Below, piece by piece: positions 10,501 through 20,500 of a stretch of DNA of 64,000 nt. The notes under the pieces are model-generated. The model was not told where the DNA came from. It did not search any database and saw only the letters and a list, made by a program, of their open reading frames with translations. Position 1 is the stretch's first letter; every line of letters begins with the position of its first letter. This stretch comes from Planctomycetota bacterium. GTDB lineage: Bacteria > Planctomycetota > Planctomycetia > Planctomycetales > Planctomycetaceae. The stretch spans positions 124,001-188,000 of the forward strand of contig JAFEBS010000023.1 in assembly GCA_018242525.1 (NCBI GenBank), read 5' to 3'. The position numbers and the translations under genes are program-made.

Positions 10501-10562
10501 CGGCCACAGAGATCGTCGACCTGCTCGCCTATTTGACGCGACCTCCACGACCGAAGGACTAA
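7557..10562 (+). CDS. PVC-type haem-binding protein (propeller, HEAT repeats, cytochrome c)
   Basis: Exported protein of 1001 residues. Order of parts: signal peptide (1-29, ending RARG), a beta-sandwich carbohydrate-binding-like region (about 40-150), a six-bladed-propeller dehydrogenase-like region (about 205-555, including GFEITQLRTAREDDGSW and GLRNPYGVAIDP), a helical HEAT-like region (about 590-830), and a C-terminal PVC-type cytochrome c domain with CARCH at 870-874 and a distal Met in ESPMPKGLLDSLT as the likely sixth ligand. This layout matches the 'membrane-bound dehydrogenase / putative haem-binding domain' family expanded in Planctomycetes, thought to oxidise sugars or similar compounds. 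Start ATG 7557 follows GGGAG. Substrate unknown; no neighbour shares its direction closely. Confidence 0.88.
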   Translation: MRSWLRRLVVGHAMVITLVGLGVDRARGEDVVAATRNETDAIHPNWLSVGGHPVPLRLAKTFQVGSSVQSGTLKFAADFCRVRVEINGEPVVVVEPYTQTESVDVTNWLRHGENTIEIVVEQLSDGPAVVAATLITELVDKSRRTVATDPTWEVRTDGAAATSPPARPQSRGLVADELWGIGRRDISLSPFENYEQWQQAKGSGGQSPRFWIAPGFEITQLRTAREDDGSWVSLAVDPQGRLTIGREDQGFLRMTLTSDAKQIDRVEPIPANLLECRGLVYRNGWLYANANNSKTLFRLKLTEAGQATDITPLREFPGGVGHGRNDLALTANSLHLICGDSVDLPRSEITDWTSPFRAKVAGPQTREGFLLRSTLEGTNWELFCAGLRNPYGVAIDPRMGDAFTFDADNEFDLGMPWYRPTRVLSLQAGGDYGYREATGSLPPRFSDQPDNALPLIDIGRSSPTAVIFGNEFAFPAPYCDALFLLDWTYGRVLVVHLTPRGARWRAATELFLQGKPLNVTDVAAGRDGAMYLITGGRKTQSALYRISPLQREASSRPATERGASETEFASLINAHAGRNRRAIQMLNDPATAPSILVRHLNDADPTVRYAARTALERIPVEKWRALVLAPSPELSIHGLLALARGLDSKDVPAILTGVQSIDMARLPIGSRLLWLRIIDLCLIANREVVLEHRTALKTMTIAGWKACASPVRQVACEGTNLDFRRRAALLLTALGSDRLPELAASDLLSTPHQEDQISGLLALRDHRTGWTPELRERQFETLRAMPLMVGGDGLPKFHKWIEAGTLATLNAEERSRYDMLLKADASAAEASMPPVRPFVKAWNLDDLTAATDESAGDVEKGAAVFRAVMCARCHRVGSRGPAIGPDLTFVSRRFSRRDILESILIPSKSVAENYRIDVIQTKGGKVHTGRVLIGGDFRAEKIKLSPDPLRPDVIVEIDKKEIEEHHQSAESPMPKGLLDSLTATEIVDLLAYLTRPPRPKD

Positions 10563-10633
10563 AGCGTAATTGCGTGCTTCGACAGGAAGGTGTCGCGGAA
10601 GTTGTGACTCAAGACGTTCTGTGTGAGCATCGT

Positions 10634-11917
10634 TTAACGGACTGGTGAACGTGCCTGGCGGCCCCTCAACTGAGAAACGTCAAAGGGTTTTCCTTTTAAC
10701 TCAGTAAATCTGACACGCTGCGTGTCGGTAAGAATCTGCAGCAGTTTTTTGTCCCGATCGGCGGTCAGTTCCTGCAGTTTCTGACTCGTTTGCTCGGCGA
10801 TCGTTCCTGCTTGCAACGGACGATTCATCAGCGCGAGCGATTTTAAATGGACTTCCTGATTCAGTTTTGCCATCTCCGCCTGCTGTTCCTCTGTGATCTT
10901 CAGTGCCGCCACGACGTCCGGATTCATCAGAGCCCGGACTTCTGATTGCTGCAGGCTGATCTGCTTCAATCGAGTGAACTGCTCCGGCTTCAACAGGCCG
11001 GCAAGCAACGGTTCATATTTGGAATCGATAGCCAATTCGATTTCGGCGGCTCGATCTGGGGCATCTTGCTCCCGCAGCTTTTCGCGGACTTCAACCTGCA
11101 TGGCGGCGAGAAACTTGCGAATCTCCGGGAGTTCAGCGGCGTCCGCGGATATTCCGAGTTCCTTCTGGATGGATTCCTGCAGCGCCAGGTTAAACAGGTG
11201 ACCGACCCTCAATGACACCGGCATTCGTATCGGGCGGGGAACAAATGGAGTTCCTTTCAATTCAGTGAATTTGTCCTGTTGAGTCCTGGTCAGGAGTTTC
11301 TGGAACTGCTCGGTTTGCCGGGTTCGCACCTTGACACGCTGTTCCATCAGTTCCTGGGTTTTCGATTGGATCTCTTGATCATCCCCCCCGTTGTTCCGCA
11401 GTTGGTTCAGTTCGATCAGCCTGGCGTTCGTTGCAATCTGATCCTGTTCAATCTGTTGATTGAACGCCGTGAGCTTTTCAAGTTGTTCCGCCGTGATGTC
11501 CAACGCCTTCACGATCTCGGGTTTCGTCAATGTGTCATAACCCAGTCTCTGCCAGTGGATCTGCTGCAACCGAGTCATCTGTTCATTGCTGAGAAGTTTC
11601 TGCAGGTCCGTTTCATACTTGGCATTCAGTTCGGAAGTGATCGTTTTGGCTTGTGCGGATTGATCCGGCTGTAGATTTGATGTTTTTTGCAGTTGTTCGA
11701 AATGGAGCGAGGCGACCAGCTTTGCAATTTGACGCGCTGTCTCCGAGTCACGATCGATTCCGAGCTCCTGTTGAATCGCCAGGTTGCGGACGAGTTCGAC
11801 CAGACCCGCTTCTCGCGCAGCTGATGGTCTCCGTCGTTCCTGCGCAGCCGTGGAGTGGACCGCACAAAACAACCCCGCCAGGATGATCATTGGCAGAACG
11901 GTGAGTTTGCAGGACAT
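10634..11917 (-). CDS. exported helical protein with two homologous halves
   Basis: 427 residues with a clear signal peptide (MSCKLTVLPMIILAGLFCAVHSTAAQ). The start at 11917 is preceded by GGAAAGG; a longer TTG start at 12019 is unlikely. The mature part is helical and Gln/Glu/Leu rich, with two similar units of about 190 residues. The first contains LAIQQELGIDRDSE, LLSNEQMTRLQQIHWQRLG and DKFTELKGTPF; the second contains LALQESIQKELGISAD, LLKPEQFTRLKQISLQ and VRFTELKGKPF. The recurring L..EQ..RL.QI motif resembles LTxxQ/Spy-like and planctomycete DUF helical proteins, a possible periplasmic chaperone or sensor role. No function can be assigned from the sequence. It follows the zinc-ribbon membrane protein gene in the same direction. 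Confidence 0.7.
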   Translation of the reverse strand: MSCKLTVLPMIILAGLFCAVHSTAAQERRRPSAAREAGLVELVRNLAIQQELGIDRDSETARQIAKLVASLHFEQLQKTSNLQPDQSAQAKTITSELNAKYETDLQKLLSNEQMTRLQQIHWQRLGYDTLTKPEIVKALDITAEQLEKLTAFNQQIEQDQIATNARLIELNQLRNNGGDDQEIQSKTQELMEQRVKVRTRQTEQFQKLLTRTQQDKFTELKGTPFVPRPIRMPVSLRVGHLFNLALQESIQKELGISADAAELPEIRKFLAAMQVEVREKLREQDAPDRAAEIELAIDSKYEPLLAGLLKPEQFTRLKQISLQQSEVRALMNPDVVAALKITEEQQAEMAKLNQEVHLKSLALMNRPLQAGTIAEQTSQKLQELTADRDKKLLQILTDTQRVRFTELKGKPFDVSQLRGRQARSPVR

Positions 11918-12002
11918 GATCGCCTTTCCATATTTGCTGTCATTGTGTGTTGAGATACCTGAAAGCAACATGAGTTTTACCGGCGGTAGCGTGGGGCATG
12001 AC

Positions 12003-13127
12003 CTAAAACGAATGGTCAAAGACGTCGCCCGTTCCTTTGACCTTTAAAGGGCCGAAGGAATATGCGACCCGACCGATCAGTTCGGCGGGCTTGTCGAAGA
12101 ATGAGGCCAGCAGTTTCTGGAGTGCGGGATCAGCGGGCTCGTTGTCCTCACGCGACTGGAAGTGCGACAGCACGAGCAACTGGTACGAACCGGCGGGAAG
12201 TTCGAGCCGGAACTGCCCGGTATCGTCGGCGCTTGTCAGGGCACCTCCCAACGCGCGCAATGTTGCTGCAGCCAGTTTGGCGTCGATGTCACCATCGGCA
12301 GGCCGGAAGCCGACCACCGACAGCTTTGCCTCGCCTTCTCTCTGGACGGGGAATGCGATGATTCGGGCACCGCGATCCGGTTGACTGGTCCCCTCCGCAG
12401 ACTTGTAGGTGATGCGGCCAGTCACACTACTGGCGACGGGTGCGGGATCTGCTGCTGGATCAGTTGTGGTAGCTGTGGCAGGCGGAGACTGGAACGACTC
12501 CATGACTTTTACGAAACGCTCAAATAGCATACCAGCGATAAATGCGAGCACGATCAGCAAGGAAACCTGAGGGAGTGAACTGCGGACGGGCAACGGACGT
12601 CGTTCGGCAGACGGCCTGGGTGGCTGGGCGTCAGGTGACTCGGCGTTCTCCGAGCCTGGAATCGCCACGGGTGGCGACAGGGATGCCAGTTCGGCCAGCA
12701 TATTCAGCGAGACTCTTGCGGAATCTGCTGTTGGTGGCCCTTGAGAGTCGGGGACGGGTAATTCGTCGTCGTCCTGAGACGGAGGGTTAATGGCGATGGG
12801 GGTGGGAGGAATCGGAACTTCGATGGGAATCGGTTCCGGAATCAGTTGAGGAAACTCATTCTCGGCTTCATCTTCGTCGGCGGGTTCGAATGACACGGAC
12901 ACCGGAACGGATTCACCACCCGAGAGTCGGGCCAATTCATCCAACGCGCGGGCCAGTTGCGCATCCTGCAGGTTCAACTCTGGTTCGGGGAGTGGTTGCA
13001 GCGACCCATCCAACTGGGGGACTCGAATCGACCGCCCGCATGTGGGGCAGTCTACAATCCCCCCTGCCTGGGCTCGGGAGATCCCCAGGAACTGGCGACA
13101 GTAATTACAGCGGAACTTGATGGGCAT
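12003..13127 (-). CDS. zinc-ribbon, single-TM protein with C-terminal extracytoplasmic beta domain
   Basis: 374 residues. An N-terminal zinc ribbon (CNYC at 7-10 and CPTC at 27-30) is followed by an acidic, Pro-rich linker to about 185, one transmembrane helix (about 187-208, VSLLIVLAFIAGMLFERFV), a low-complexity Ala/Thr/Pro stretch, and a C-terminal domain (about 235-360) with VTGRITYKS...FRLELPAGSYQLLVL, as in carboxypeptidase-regulatory-like beta sandwiches. A cytoplasmic zinc ribbon joined to an external beta domain recurs in planctomycetes; its role is unknown. It starts 27 nt after the stop of the small two-TM gene, so they are likely co-transcribed. Confidence 0.7.
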   Translation of the reverse strand: MPIKFRCNYCRQFLGISRAQAGGIVDCPTCGRSIRVPQLDGSLQPLPEPELNLQDAQLARALDELARLSGGESVPVSVSFEPADEDEAENEFPQLIPEPIPIEVPIPPTPIAINPPSQDDDELPVPDSQGPPTADSARVSLNMLAELASLSPPVAIPGSENAESPDAQPPRPSAERRPLPVRSSLPQVSLLIVLAFIAGMLFERFVKVMESFQSPPATATTTDPAADPAPVASSVTGRITYKSAEGTSQPDRGARIIAFPVQREGEAKLSVVGFRPADGDIDAKLAAATLRALGGALTSADDTGQFRLELPAGSYQLLVLSHFQSREDNEPADPALQKLLASFFDKPAELIGRVAYSFGPLKVKGTGDVFDHSF

Positions 13128-13153
13128 ACCGGGACGAGTCTCATTCTGATGGA

Positions 13154-13390
13154 TTATTGGTTGCGGTCGGGTGGTTCGCGTCGCTGAAGTTCACAGACAG
13201 CCAACAGGACGACCAACCCTGTGAAGTCCAGGATGAAGACTGCCAGTGTCACCAGGGTCACTCCGCGCACGGCCTCGGCCCCCGATTGATCACCCAGGGT
13301 CATCAGGACCAGCGATAAGAGTCCGGCCAGGAGGCTGATTGCCAGCGCGGCTCCGCCAATCCATAGCGTTCTGGCAATCCAGATTCTCAC
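13154..13390 (-). CDS. small two-TM membrane protein
   Basis: 78 residues if translation begins at the GTG at 13390, which lies 6 nt after GGGAG. The ATG two codons earlier (13396) directly abuts that GGGAG and is too close to use it. Two hydrophobic helices (about 10-33 and 46-66) and a charged tail ending EPPDRNQ are seen. No family recognised. It is the first gene of a probable minus-strand unit with the zinc-ribbon gene 27 nt downstream. Confidence 0.55.
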   Translation of the reverse strand: MRIWIARTLWIGGAALAISLLAGLLSLVLMTLGDQSGAEAVRGVTLVTLAVFILDFTGLVVLLAVCELQRREPPDRNQ

Positions 13391-13729
13391 AACCATCTCC
13401 CGTTTGGACTTAAGTCTGACCCGTGAAATGTGAACAGCAGTCCACCCGAGCGAGGGCCAGTCTGCTCGAGTCGCATGACGAAAGTCGACTTGCAACGACT
13501 TACACCGAATCACACAGGACCAGCGAGGCAGTGTCAAGGATTGGGTGTTGCTGAATCTGGGAGTCTTGGGAAAGGGCGGTCTTGAAGTGACCTTTCGAAC
13601 GAACACAAAAGGCGATATCGACCGGTGCAAGCCAGGTTGATAGACTTTGCCGCCCGAAGCAATCGAGCAGCGGCACACGGAGTGTGTTTTGCGACATAGT
13701 GTCAGTTGAACGATGGAGCGTGAGTCCGA
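13391..13729. other. 339-base divergent intergenic region
   Basis: Lies between the small two-TM gene (minus) and uppP (plus), so it must hold two divergent promoters. No convincing coding frame or strong dyad was seen. One minus-strand frame is open across it but has no protein-like composition. Confidence 0.5.
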
Positions 13730-14548
13730 ATGAGCGATGAAATTCGAGTTCTGATCCTGGCAGTGATTCAGGGTGTTGCCGAATTCCTGCCGATCAGCTC
13801 GTCGGGTCATCTGGTGATCGGGAACGAACTGTTAAAGCGACTTCAGGGAGCCTCGGTTGCTGAAGAGGGAATGACACTGAACCTCGTTCTGCACCTGGGG
13901 ACTCTGGGGTCAATCCTGGTCGTCTATTGCCGGAGATTACTGCAGATCTTGACCGAAATGGATTGGCGACTGTGTTCGGCCATCGTGATGGCGTCGGTTC
14001 CCGCGGCGATCGTCGGGATCGGGTTCAAAAAGCAGTTGGAGCCGTTGTTCGTAGAGCCGGCAGTGGCCGGTGCCGGACTGCTGGTGACTGCAACCTTGTT
14101 GATCCTGGGGCAGCGACTGCAGTCCGGGAAATTCACCGACCGGCAGCTTCCCTGGCTGGTGGCGTTTGTCGTCGGCTGTTTTCAAGCGGTGGCATTGGTT
14201 CCCGGGATTTCGCGATCAGGAAGTACGATTTCGGGGGGCCTACTGAGTGGCATGCAGCGCGAGTCCGCGGCGACCTTTTCCTTCCTGATTGCCATTCCCG
14301 CGATCGGTGGTGCCGTCTTGCTGGACCTGCGGGATTGGTTCAAGCCAGGCCATGTCGAGTCGATGCCCATTGCCTGGCCAACGTTACTGATGGGGATGAT
14401 CGTTTCATTTGTCGTGGGAATCGTCGCCCTGAAGCTGTTGATCTCGTTCATCTCACGCCAGCGTCTGCATTGGTTTGGTTATTACTGCCTGGCGATGGGG
14501 ATTGCCGTGCTACTCTGGCAGGCGTGTGAAGGCAAGTTGACGATCTGA
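13730..14548 (+). CDS. uppP: undecaprenyl-diphosphatase UppP/BacA
   Basis: Integral membrane phosphatase that recycles undecaprenyl diphosphate to the monophosphate carrier used for cell-wall and glycan synthesis. 272 residues, the usual length. The first signature, IQGVAEFLPISSSGHL (about 13-28), holds the catalytic Glu and Ser-rich loop; the second, PGISRSGSTISGGL (about 158-171), holds the conserved Arg. About eight hydrophobic helices. Start ATG 13730. It ends 12 nt from the convergent giant gene. Confidence 0.95.
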   Translation: MSDEIRVLILAVIQGVAEFLPISSSGHLVIGNELLKRLQGASVAEEGMTLNLVLHLGTLGSILVVYCRRLLQILTEMDWRLCSAIVMASVPAAIVGIGFKKQLEPLFVEPAVAGAGLLVTATLLILGQRLQSGKFTDRQLPWLVAFVVGCFQAVALVPGISRSGSTISGGLLSGMQRESAATFSFLIAIPAIGGAVLLDLRDWFKPGHVESMPIAWPTLLMGMIVSFVVGIVALKLLISFISRQRLHWFGYYCLAMGIAVLLWQACEGKLTI

Positions 14549-14560
14549 GTCGGCGGTCCG

Positions 14561-17500
14561 TTACGAGGGTGCATCGACGACCAGGACTGAATTGCGAGCC
14601 TGCCGACGATACAACAGGGCCCGGATAAGGGCGACGGTGATAATCAATGGACCAATCGGACCGGGGGTCAGCCACAGCCACCAGACCAGTCCAAGCAATA
14701 ACCACGCAACGGTGGTTCGAGCATTCAGCCATTCGCCCCAGTCCAGTCGGATGAACCGGCGAAAGATCGGGATGGCCACCAGGCACACCAGTAACGCACC
14801 GACGGTGTCGACCCAGCGGCGATCCAGCAGCCAGAAATCAACGGACGGATGTTCGTTGGTCAAGGCGACTCGGAGGGCTTGCGGAAGATCGAGGAATGGT
14901 TCTTCAACCTGCAGCACACGTGCTTCGACCGACGATCCCGGCCGGGTTGCAGGCAGCGGATCCAACTGGTTCAGGGTGGCAATGATGTGATTCCATCGCT
15001 CCAGATGAGATGGTAGTTTTGACGAGGGATTGGCCAATCCCCGAGGCATGCGGGCCGTGATCTGCGTCTGCAGATCGAAAATCAAGCGGCGATTGGCGGC
15101 GGCAGCGCGCGGATCGTTTCCCAGGGATTCCTGCCGCGAGATCAGCATTTCCAGTCGATCCAGCGCCGCATCCATCCAGTCCAGTTTCTGGGCCGAATTG
15201 CGGCTGATCGTCAGGCCATCGCGAAATGGAATGACGGTCACCAGGGTTCGCGCGACATCAATGGAAACGGGTTGCGGAAGTCGCTCGTGTTGAACGCGAG
15301 CCATTCCCACGGCACGCGGATTTGGCAATTCCCAGGTCAACACCAGGAGCGATTCCCGGGCACCGCCAATCAGCGGAATGACCAGGGTTCCATCGCTGAC
15401 GACTGGCAGTGACAGCGGCCGTTCATCCAGGAACACTGCGACGGGTTGCAGTCCCTCGGGCACTTCGAACTGGATGGTCTCACGGGTTTGCGACAGGTAC
15501 GCGCGAGAGATTCCGTATCGCCCCCCCTGCTCTGTCAGCCAGAGCGTATGATCGAGCAACCGCACTTCCGGCTGATCCAGGTGCGCGGTGGACTGGCTGC
15601 GTCGCAGGCGAACCGGGACTTGATTGAGCTGATACTCGGCTGCGGTTGCTTCGGTTCTCAGTTCCTCAACGAACTCGGCAGCCCACGGTGGGGATTCATC
15701 GGGCTTCAGTTCGGTTCCCTCAAGCGGTGTCCAGCCATCGGCCGGGGTGATCAGCAGATGCAACTGCTGCATCGTGGCCTCTTGCGGTTCCGGCAGTGGA
15801 AGCTGCCAGTCGCCCTTGGCAGGTTCTTCGACCACAGTATCGAATGAAATCATGACGTCACCGGCGGACCCCGAATCTGTCGAACCGGATCCAGGTTCGG
15901 GTTGCAGCGTCAGATCGAGTCGCCGGATTCCGTCGGCGGGGTCATGCCATTTGAACTCAGCGTGATCCACCAGCACATGAGCCGGATCGACCGCTGCCGG
16001 AAACTGAATTCCCAATCGTCGCGGCGACACTCCTTCAGGAGTCAGCTTCAGTTTGCCAGTGACCTTCCAGGTCGTCCCTTCACCGCGCATCAAGGCAACG
16101 GTTGTGCGCGCGGCACACGGAGCCTGATTGGCAGAAACCGTGATCATCGTTTTCGGATCCGGGTCGGCGGTGACGTACCGAGCCACCAGTTGTGGTCCCA
16201 GGGTGCTTTCTGTGTCGACCGGGGGATCGAACGGCGGCACACCACGTGGCAGGGTCAAGTCGACTTCGACATCTGCTTCGTGGAACAATTCCCAACTGGA
16301 TTCTGTCAATTCGACTTCTTCGCACCGCACGAATGGCAGGGGAATTGTTCGTCCCAGCCGGGTGGGCAGACTTCCCTTCACCGTCAATTGCTGGATCCCG
16401 GTCGTTTTGTCGCGCAGGAACAGCACCACGCGGTTGGTCGGTGACGTTCCTGATCGGCTTTCCGACCAGCGAAAACAACGATCCGCCCCCCCTTCCATCA
16501 CGGAAATGGACTCGATCTGCAGTCGCCGATCGACCAGCAGGATATGTTGATAGACGGAAGCCTGCGTCGTTTCCAGGTCCGCTTTCACGGTCCAATCCAT
16601 GCGGCGTCTGCCGACGACGCCCGTCTGGTTCCAGGTCAACGCCCGGCGTCGTGGAACCTGCGGGGTCACACTGAATTGCGGCGTGGAATTTTCACGTTGC
16701 TGAAACACATACTGCAATCGCCCCGTCGGTGGTGAATCTCCCCAGGCCTGCAGGAAATCGGCCTGAGGAATGGTCGTCAATAAATCCACTTCCTTGTTCT
16801 GGTGATCAGTGGTGTATTCCGGTGGCGAACTGACGGACCACCAGTTCTGTAGCGTGGTCACGAGCAGTCCGGTGGTCCGAGTCAGTCCCAATTGTGGAAG
16901 AGTCATCTGACTGACCCCGTCGACAGGCGCGATAATCAGCGTTCCTTCGATCGTGAATTTCTCTCTCTGCGGTTCGCTAAAGGTGACGCGCAATCGAGAT
17001 TGTCCCTGCGGGCCGCGCACCAGCAGATACTCATGACGCGTATCCTTTGAGGACGGCAGTTCTCGAAACAGACTCTTGGCGGGCAGATCCAATTCGACGA
17101 AATCGAATTGGCAGTCCTGGGGTTCGCAACGCAGACGAAACCTCAGTTCCGCGTGGGTGGATCTGAGTTCCAGGACTTGCAGTTGTGAGACGTCGATTCG
17201 CTGCGGACGTGGCTCCGGCGGAGTCTGTGACCACAGCACATCGATCCTGGTGGACGCTCCCGCGTCAATGCTGTATGACCGGCGATCGGCAGCGGCCTCC
17301 ACCATTCCGCGAACGCCGATGACGTCAAAGTAGGCCGCCGATTCCGGCAGAATCAGTGACCAGTGTGATGCGGCGACACCAGGGACGTCTGCAACAAAGG
17401 TGCCTCCCATCGCTGATCGGATGCCAACTCGTTTCAGATCGAGTTCCAGATCAAATGAAACAGTGCTTCCTGACAGGCCGAACGGCGTCTGCATGGTGGG

Positions 17501-20500
17501 CGTCCAGTTGATGACAAACCCGTGTCCGCCCGGTGCAATCTGTGCCGGATACGGCTTGCCGTTGATCTTGCAGGCGTCGGTACCCGTCAGGAATGCGTCG
17601 GTAATGGGAAGCAGGATCTGGTGATCGGACAGGGCGTTCAGCAGGTGAACACGAAACGTCGCCTGAAGGGAATCGGTGCCCCCGGAGCTTGTGGCAACCG
17701 TATACCTGGCAGATTCGATCAATGATTGAGGTGGCTTGACTGACACCCGCTCGGCCTCTCTCAGCGCGGACAACATTTGTTGAGGCAGGTAAACCAGCGG
17801 CAGTTTCTGCGATGGCCTGCCGTCCGGATCGACCGGCACCAGGAAGGTGGGACGCGTGGCAGCAGGAGTTGGAATCGCATCGACGACGACTGCTGACGCG
17901 GGCCCCTGAGCCATGACCTGCGATGTCAGTACGAATGCGAGAAAAAACAGGGTGGCCGGGGTGCCCCAGTCAAAGCTGTGTGTACTTCCCAGGGGAACTG
18001 CATGTGACTGATCACGGCGCGGTGAGATTAATGAGCGGCGCGGCGACAGGAGGGCGATGACGGTTCCTGCGATGGCACCACCTACAACTTCCGCATAGGG
18101 CGACGGGGCGAACAGGGCTCCGGCCACCAGGAATGCCAGCCACCAGGCGGCCACGCGATCCCGATACTTCCAGCCTGCCATGCGCAGGATGATCCCCAGC
18201 ATGAGATTGACGATCAATGAGATCCAGGACAGAAGTTTTGTCTGCTGAGTGTGCCAGGTTTCCAGCACGATCTCGGTGGGGACCAGTGCCGAGATCGCCT
18301 CGTGAACCTGCCATTCCGCCGGTGCGATCACGTCACGACTCAATTCGCCGGTCGGATGGTCGTTCGTCTGGCTGGGACGCATCAGTTGTCGCCAGGAATC
18401 GATGGCGAACGGATTAAACAGCGTTTCGCCGAACGGACGCCCCAGGGGACCAAACAGCCGTTCGGTCCAGGCAGAGGCCGGCAACGGCCGTGTCAATCGG
18501 ATTCCCACGGGTTCGGAACAGATCTTCACGGAGGGGGGAAGCGCGAATTCCCAGGTAAAGCCGAGAACCGTCGCCGAAATCTGTGGAACGATGATTCGAT
18601 GAACGTCACGGACTTCTCCGCCATGCGACGGGACGCGATAGAGCAGTTCCACGACATCGCGGCTGGTCGCATCCAGTCCGGAAAGCAGCAATTCATGCCC
18701 CTGCCAGTTTGGAACCGTGGCCTGCCCCGCGATCGTCACCTGCTGCAGAATGGCCGACGTCGGCAGCTGGATTCGCAAGTCGTCATTGGTGGTTCCGTTC
18801 TCCAGGCGAATCTGAGCGCGATACAGATCAAATCCCTGGGGATTTGCGGAAAGCAGAGAACGCAGGCGGAGCGAGACCATTGTTGGAAACTCGCGTGATC
18901 GTTCTGGATTCCGCATCGTGATTGACAAGCTGGCCGACGGGTTGTCGAAGGTCCACGTCAGAGACTGCTCGCTGGTCATTGCCTGGATGGCTGACACAGG
19001 CGGCTGATCGGATTCTTCGGGGGCATCCGGCACTGTGACCGCCTTGACCGGTGAATGGTCCAGGAACGCAGGTTCCAGCAACAGGTCCAATGATGCCGGA
19101 TGGCGCAACGTCACCTGGGATCGACGATCGATCGCCTGCGGAACAATAAGCAATGCAGGGGTGGATTCAGGCGTCCAGCGGTTATCCCGTCGGCCTTCGA
19201 TCTGGACGGGACCGACCGGCAACGGTGGTAATCGCAATTCCCAAAGTTCACCGGTCGGCGGACAATTCCAGTCGGCGTTCTGCGCAGCCGGTACTCGCGT
19301 GGCGACCAGTTCGCCCTGGCGCGGGGCCAGGATTGACCAGCGAACCTCGGCACCGGGTTGAGTCAGAAAGACCAGCAGCCGATCCAGCGGCGCCCCTTCT
19401 GCGTGGCAGCGAACACGGTACAACTCGGCGAATCCTCCCGGCGATGCCGCGATGATCGTTTCACTGGAGGCGGTGACTCGACGCAACCGCGAGACCAATT
19501 GCATGGATCCGCCACCGTCTGTGGATTCACGGCGATACCAGAATTCACTGTGATTCGGTCCCGGTCTTCGTTGACGGTTGAGCGAGTCCTCTGAGGAAGG
19601 CAAGTCCGGGGGGGCGATTCGCTCCAGGCGAGCATCGTCGGAAACGAACGGCGAGAATGCGGCCGGAGCCAGGATTCCAAACGTGCTTTCGACTGCCAGG
19701 CAGTCCTTGGGGTGCGGCAATGGCAACGGAAAAGAGACCCCTGTGCTCAGCGGACGTCGTCGCGCCAGAACTCGAATTGTCCGCGGCACTGTTGGTGCCA
19801 GAGCTTCCAGGAATTCGACGGTCAGGACCGACATGCCGGGCGATGGTGTTGTGGCATCCCATCCTGCCAGCCTGGCGGTTCCCAGCTTGGAAGCCAGTCG
19901 CACATCGGTGATCTCCCAGTCCGACGGAAACTGGCATTCCGTTTGAAAGACACCGTCACTGGTCGCGATCCAGGTCAATTCCGCGGTCAAGGTCCAGGCA
20001 GAGTCGTTGGCGTCGAACAGACAGTGGACCTGAGCCGTCAGGGATGCTGGCGGACGCCCGACTTCCACGACCAGTTGTGCATCGGGCAGCAGTTGCTGGA
20101 ACGTATAGCTTTCCTCGACACCCGCGGTGACGGTCGTGGGAGATTGCTGGCGAAAACCCATTGGGCGGAACGAGCGCAATTGCAGCGGTGCGAAGATGTC
20201 CAGAGTGTGGCGCCCGCCCAGGAAGATGCCATCTTTGATGGAAATCTGTGGTGAAATCATCGGTACATTGGGCTTTTGGACGGCAACCCCCTCGATCCGA
20301 ATCGGGCGGCTGCGTCCCAGCAATGCGCCGGGAAGTTGGACATTCAATGTTCCCGCAGCTTCGGATTTGTTCGGCCGCGTCCACTTGAGCGGGACATCCT
20401 GGCCATAGGTTACCGAGTAAACTTCCACGCTGCTGGGGACATTGAATGTCAGTTCGGTGACGGGTGCGTCGAAGACTTCCACCTGGAATGCGGTTTGAAA

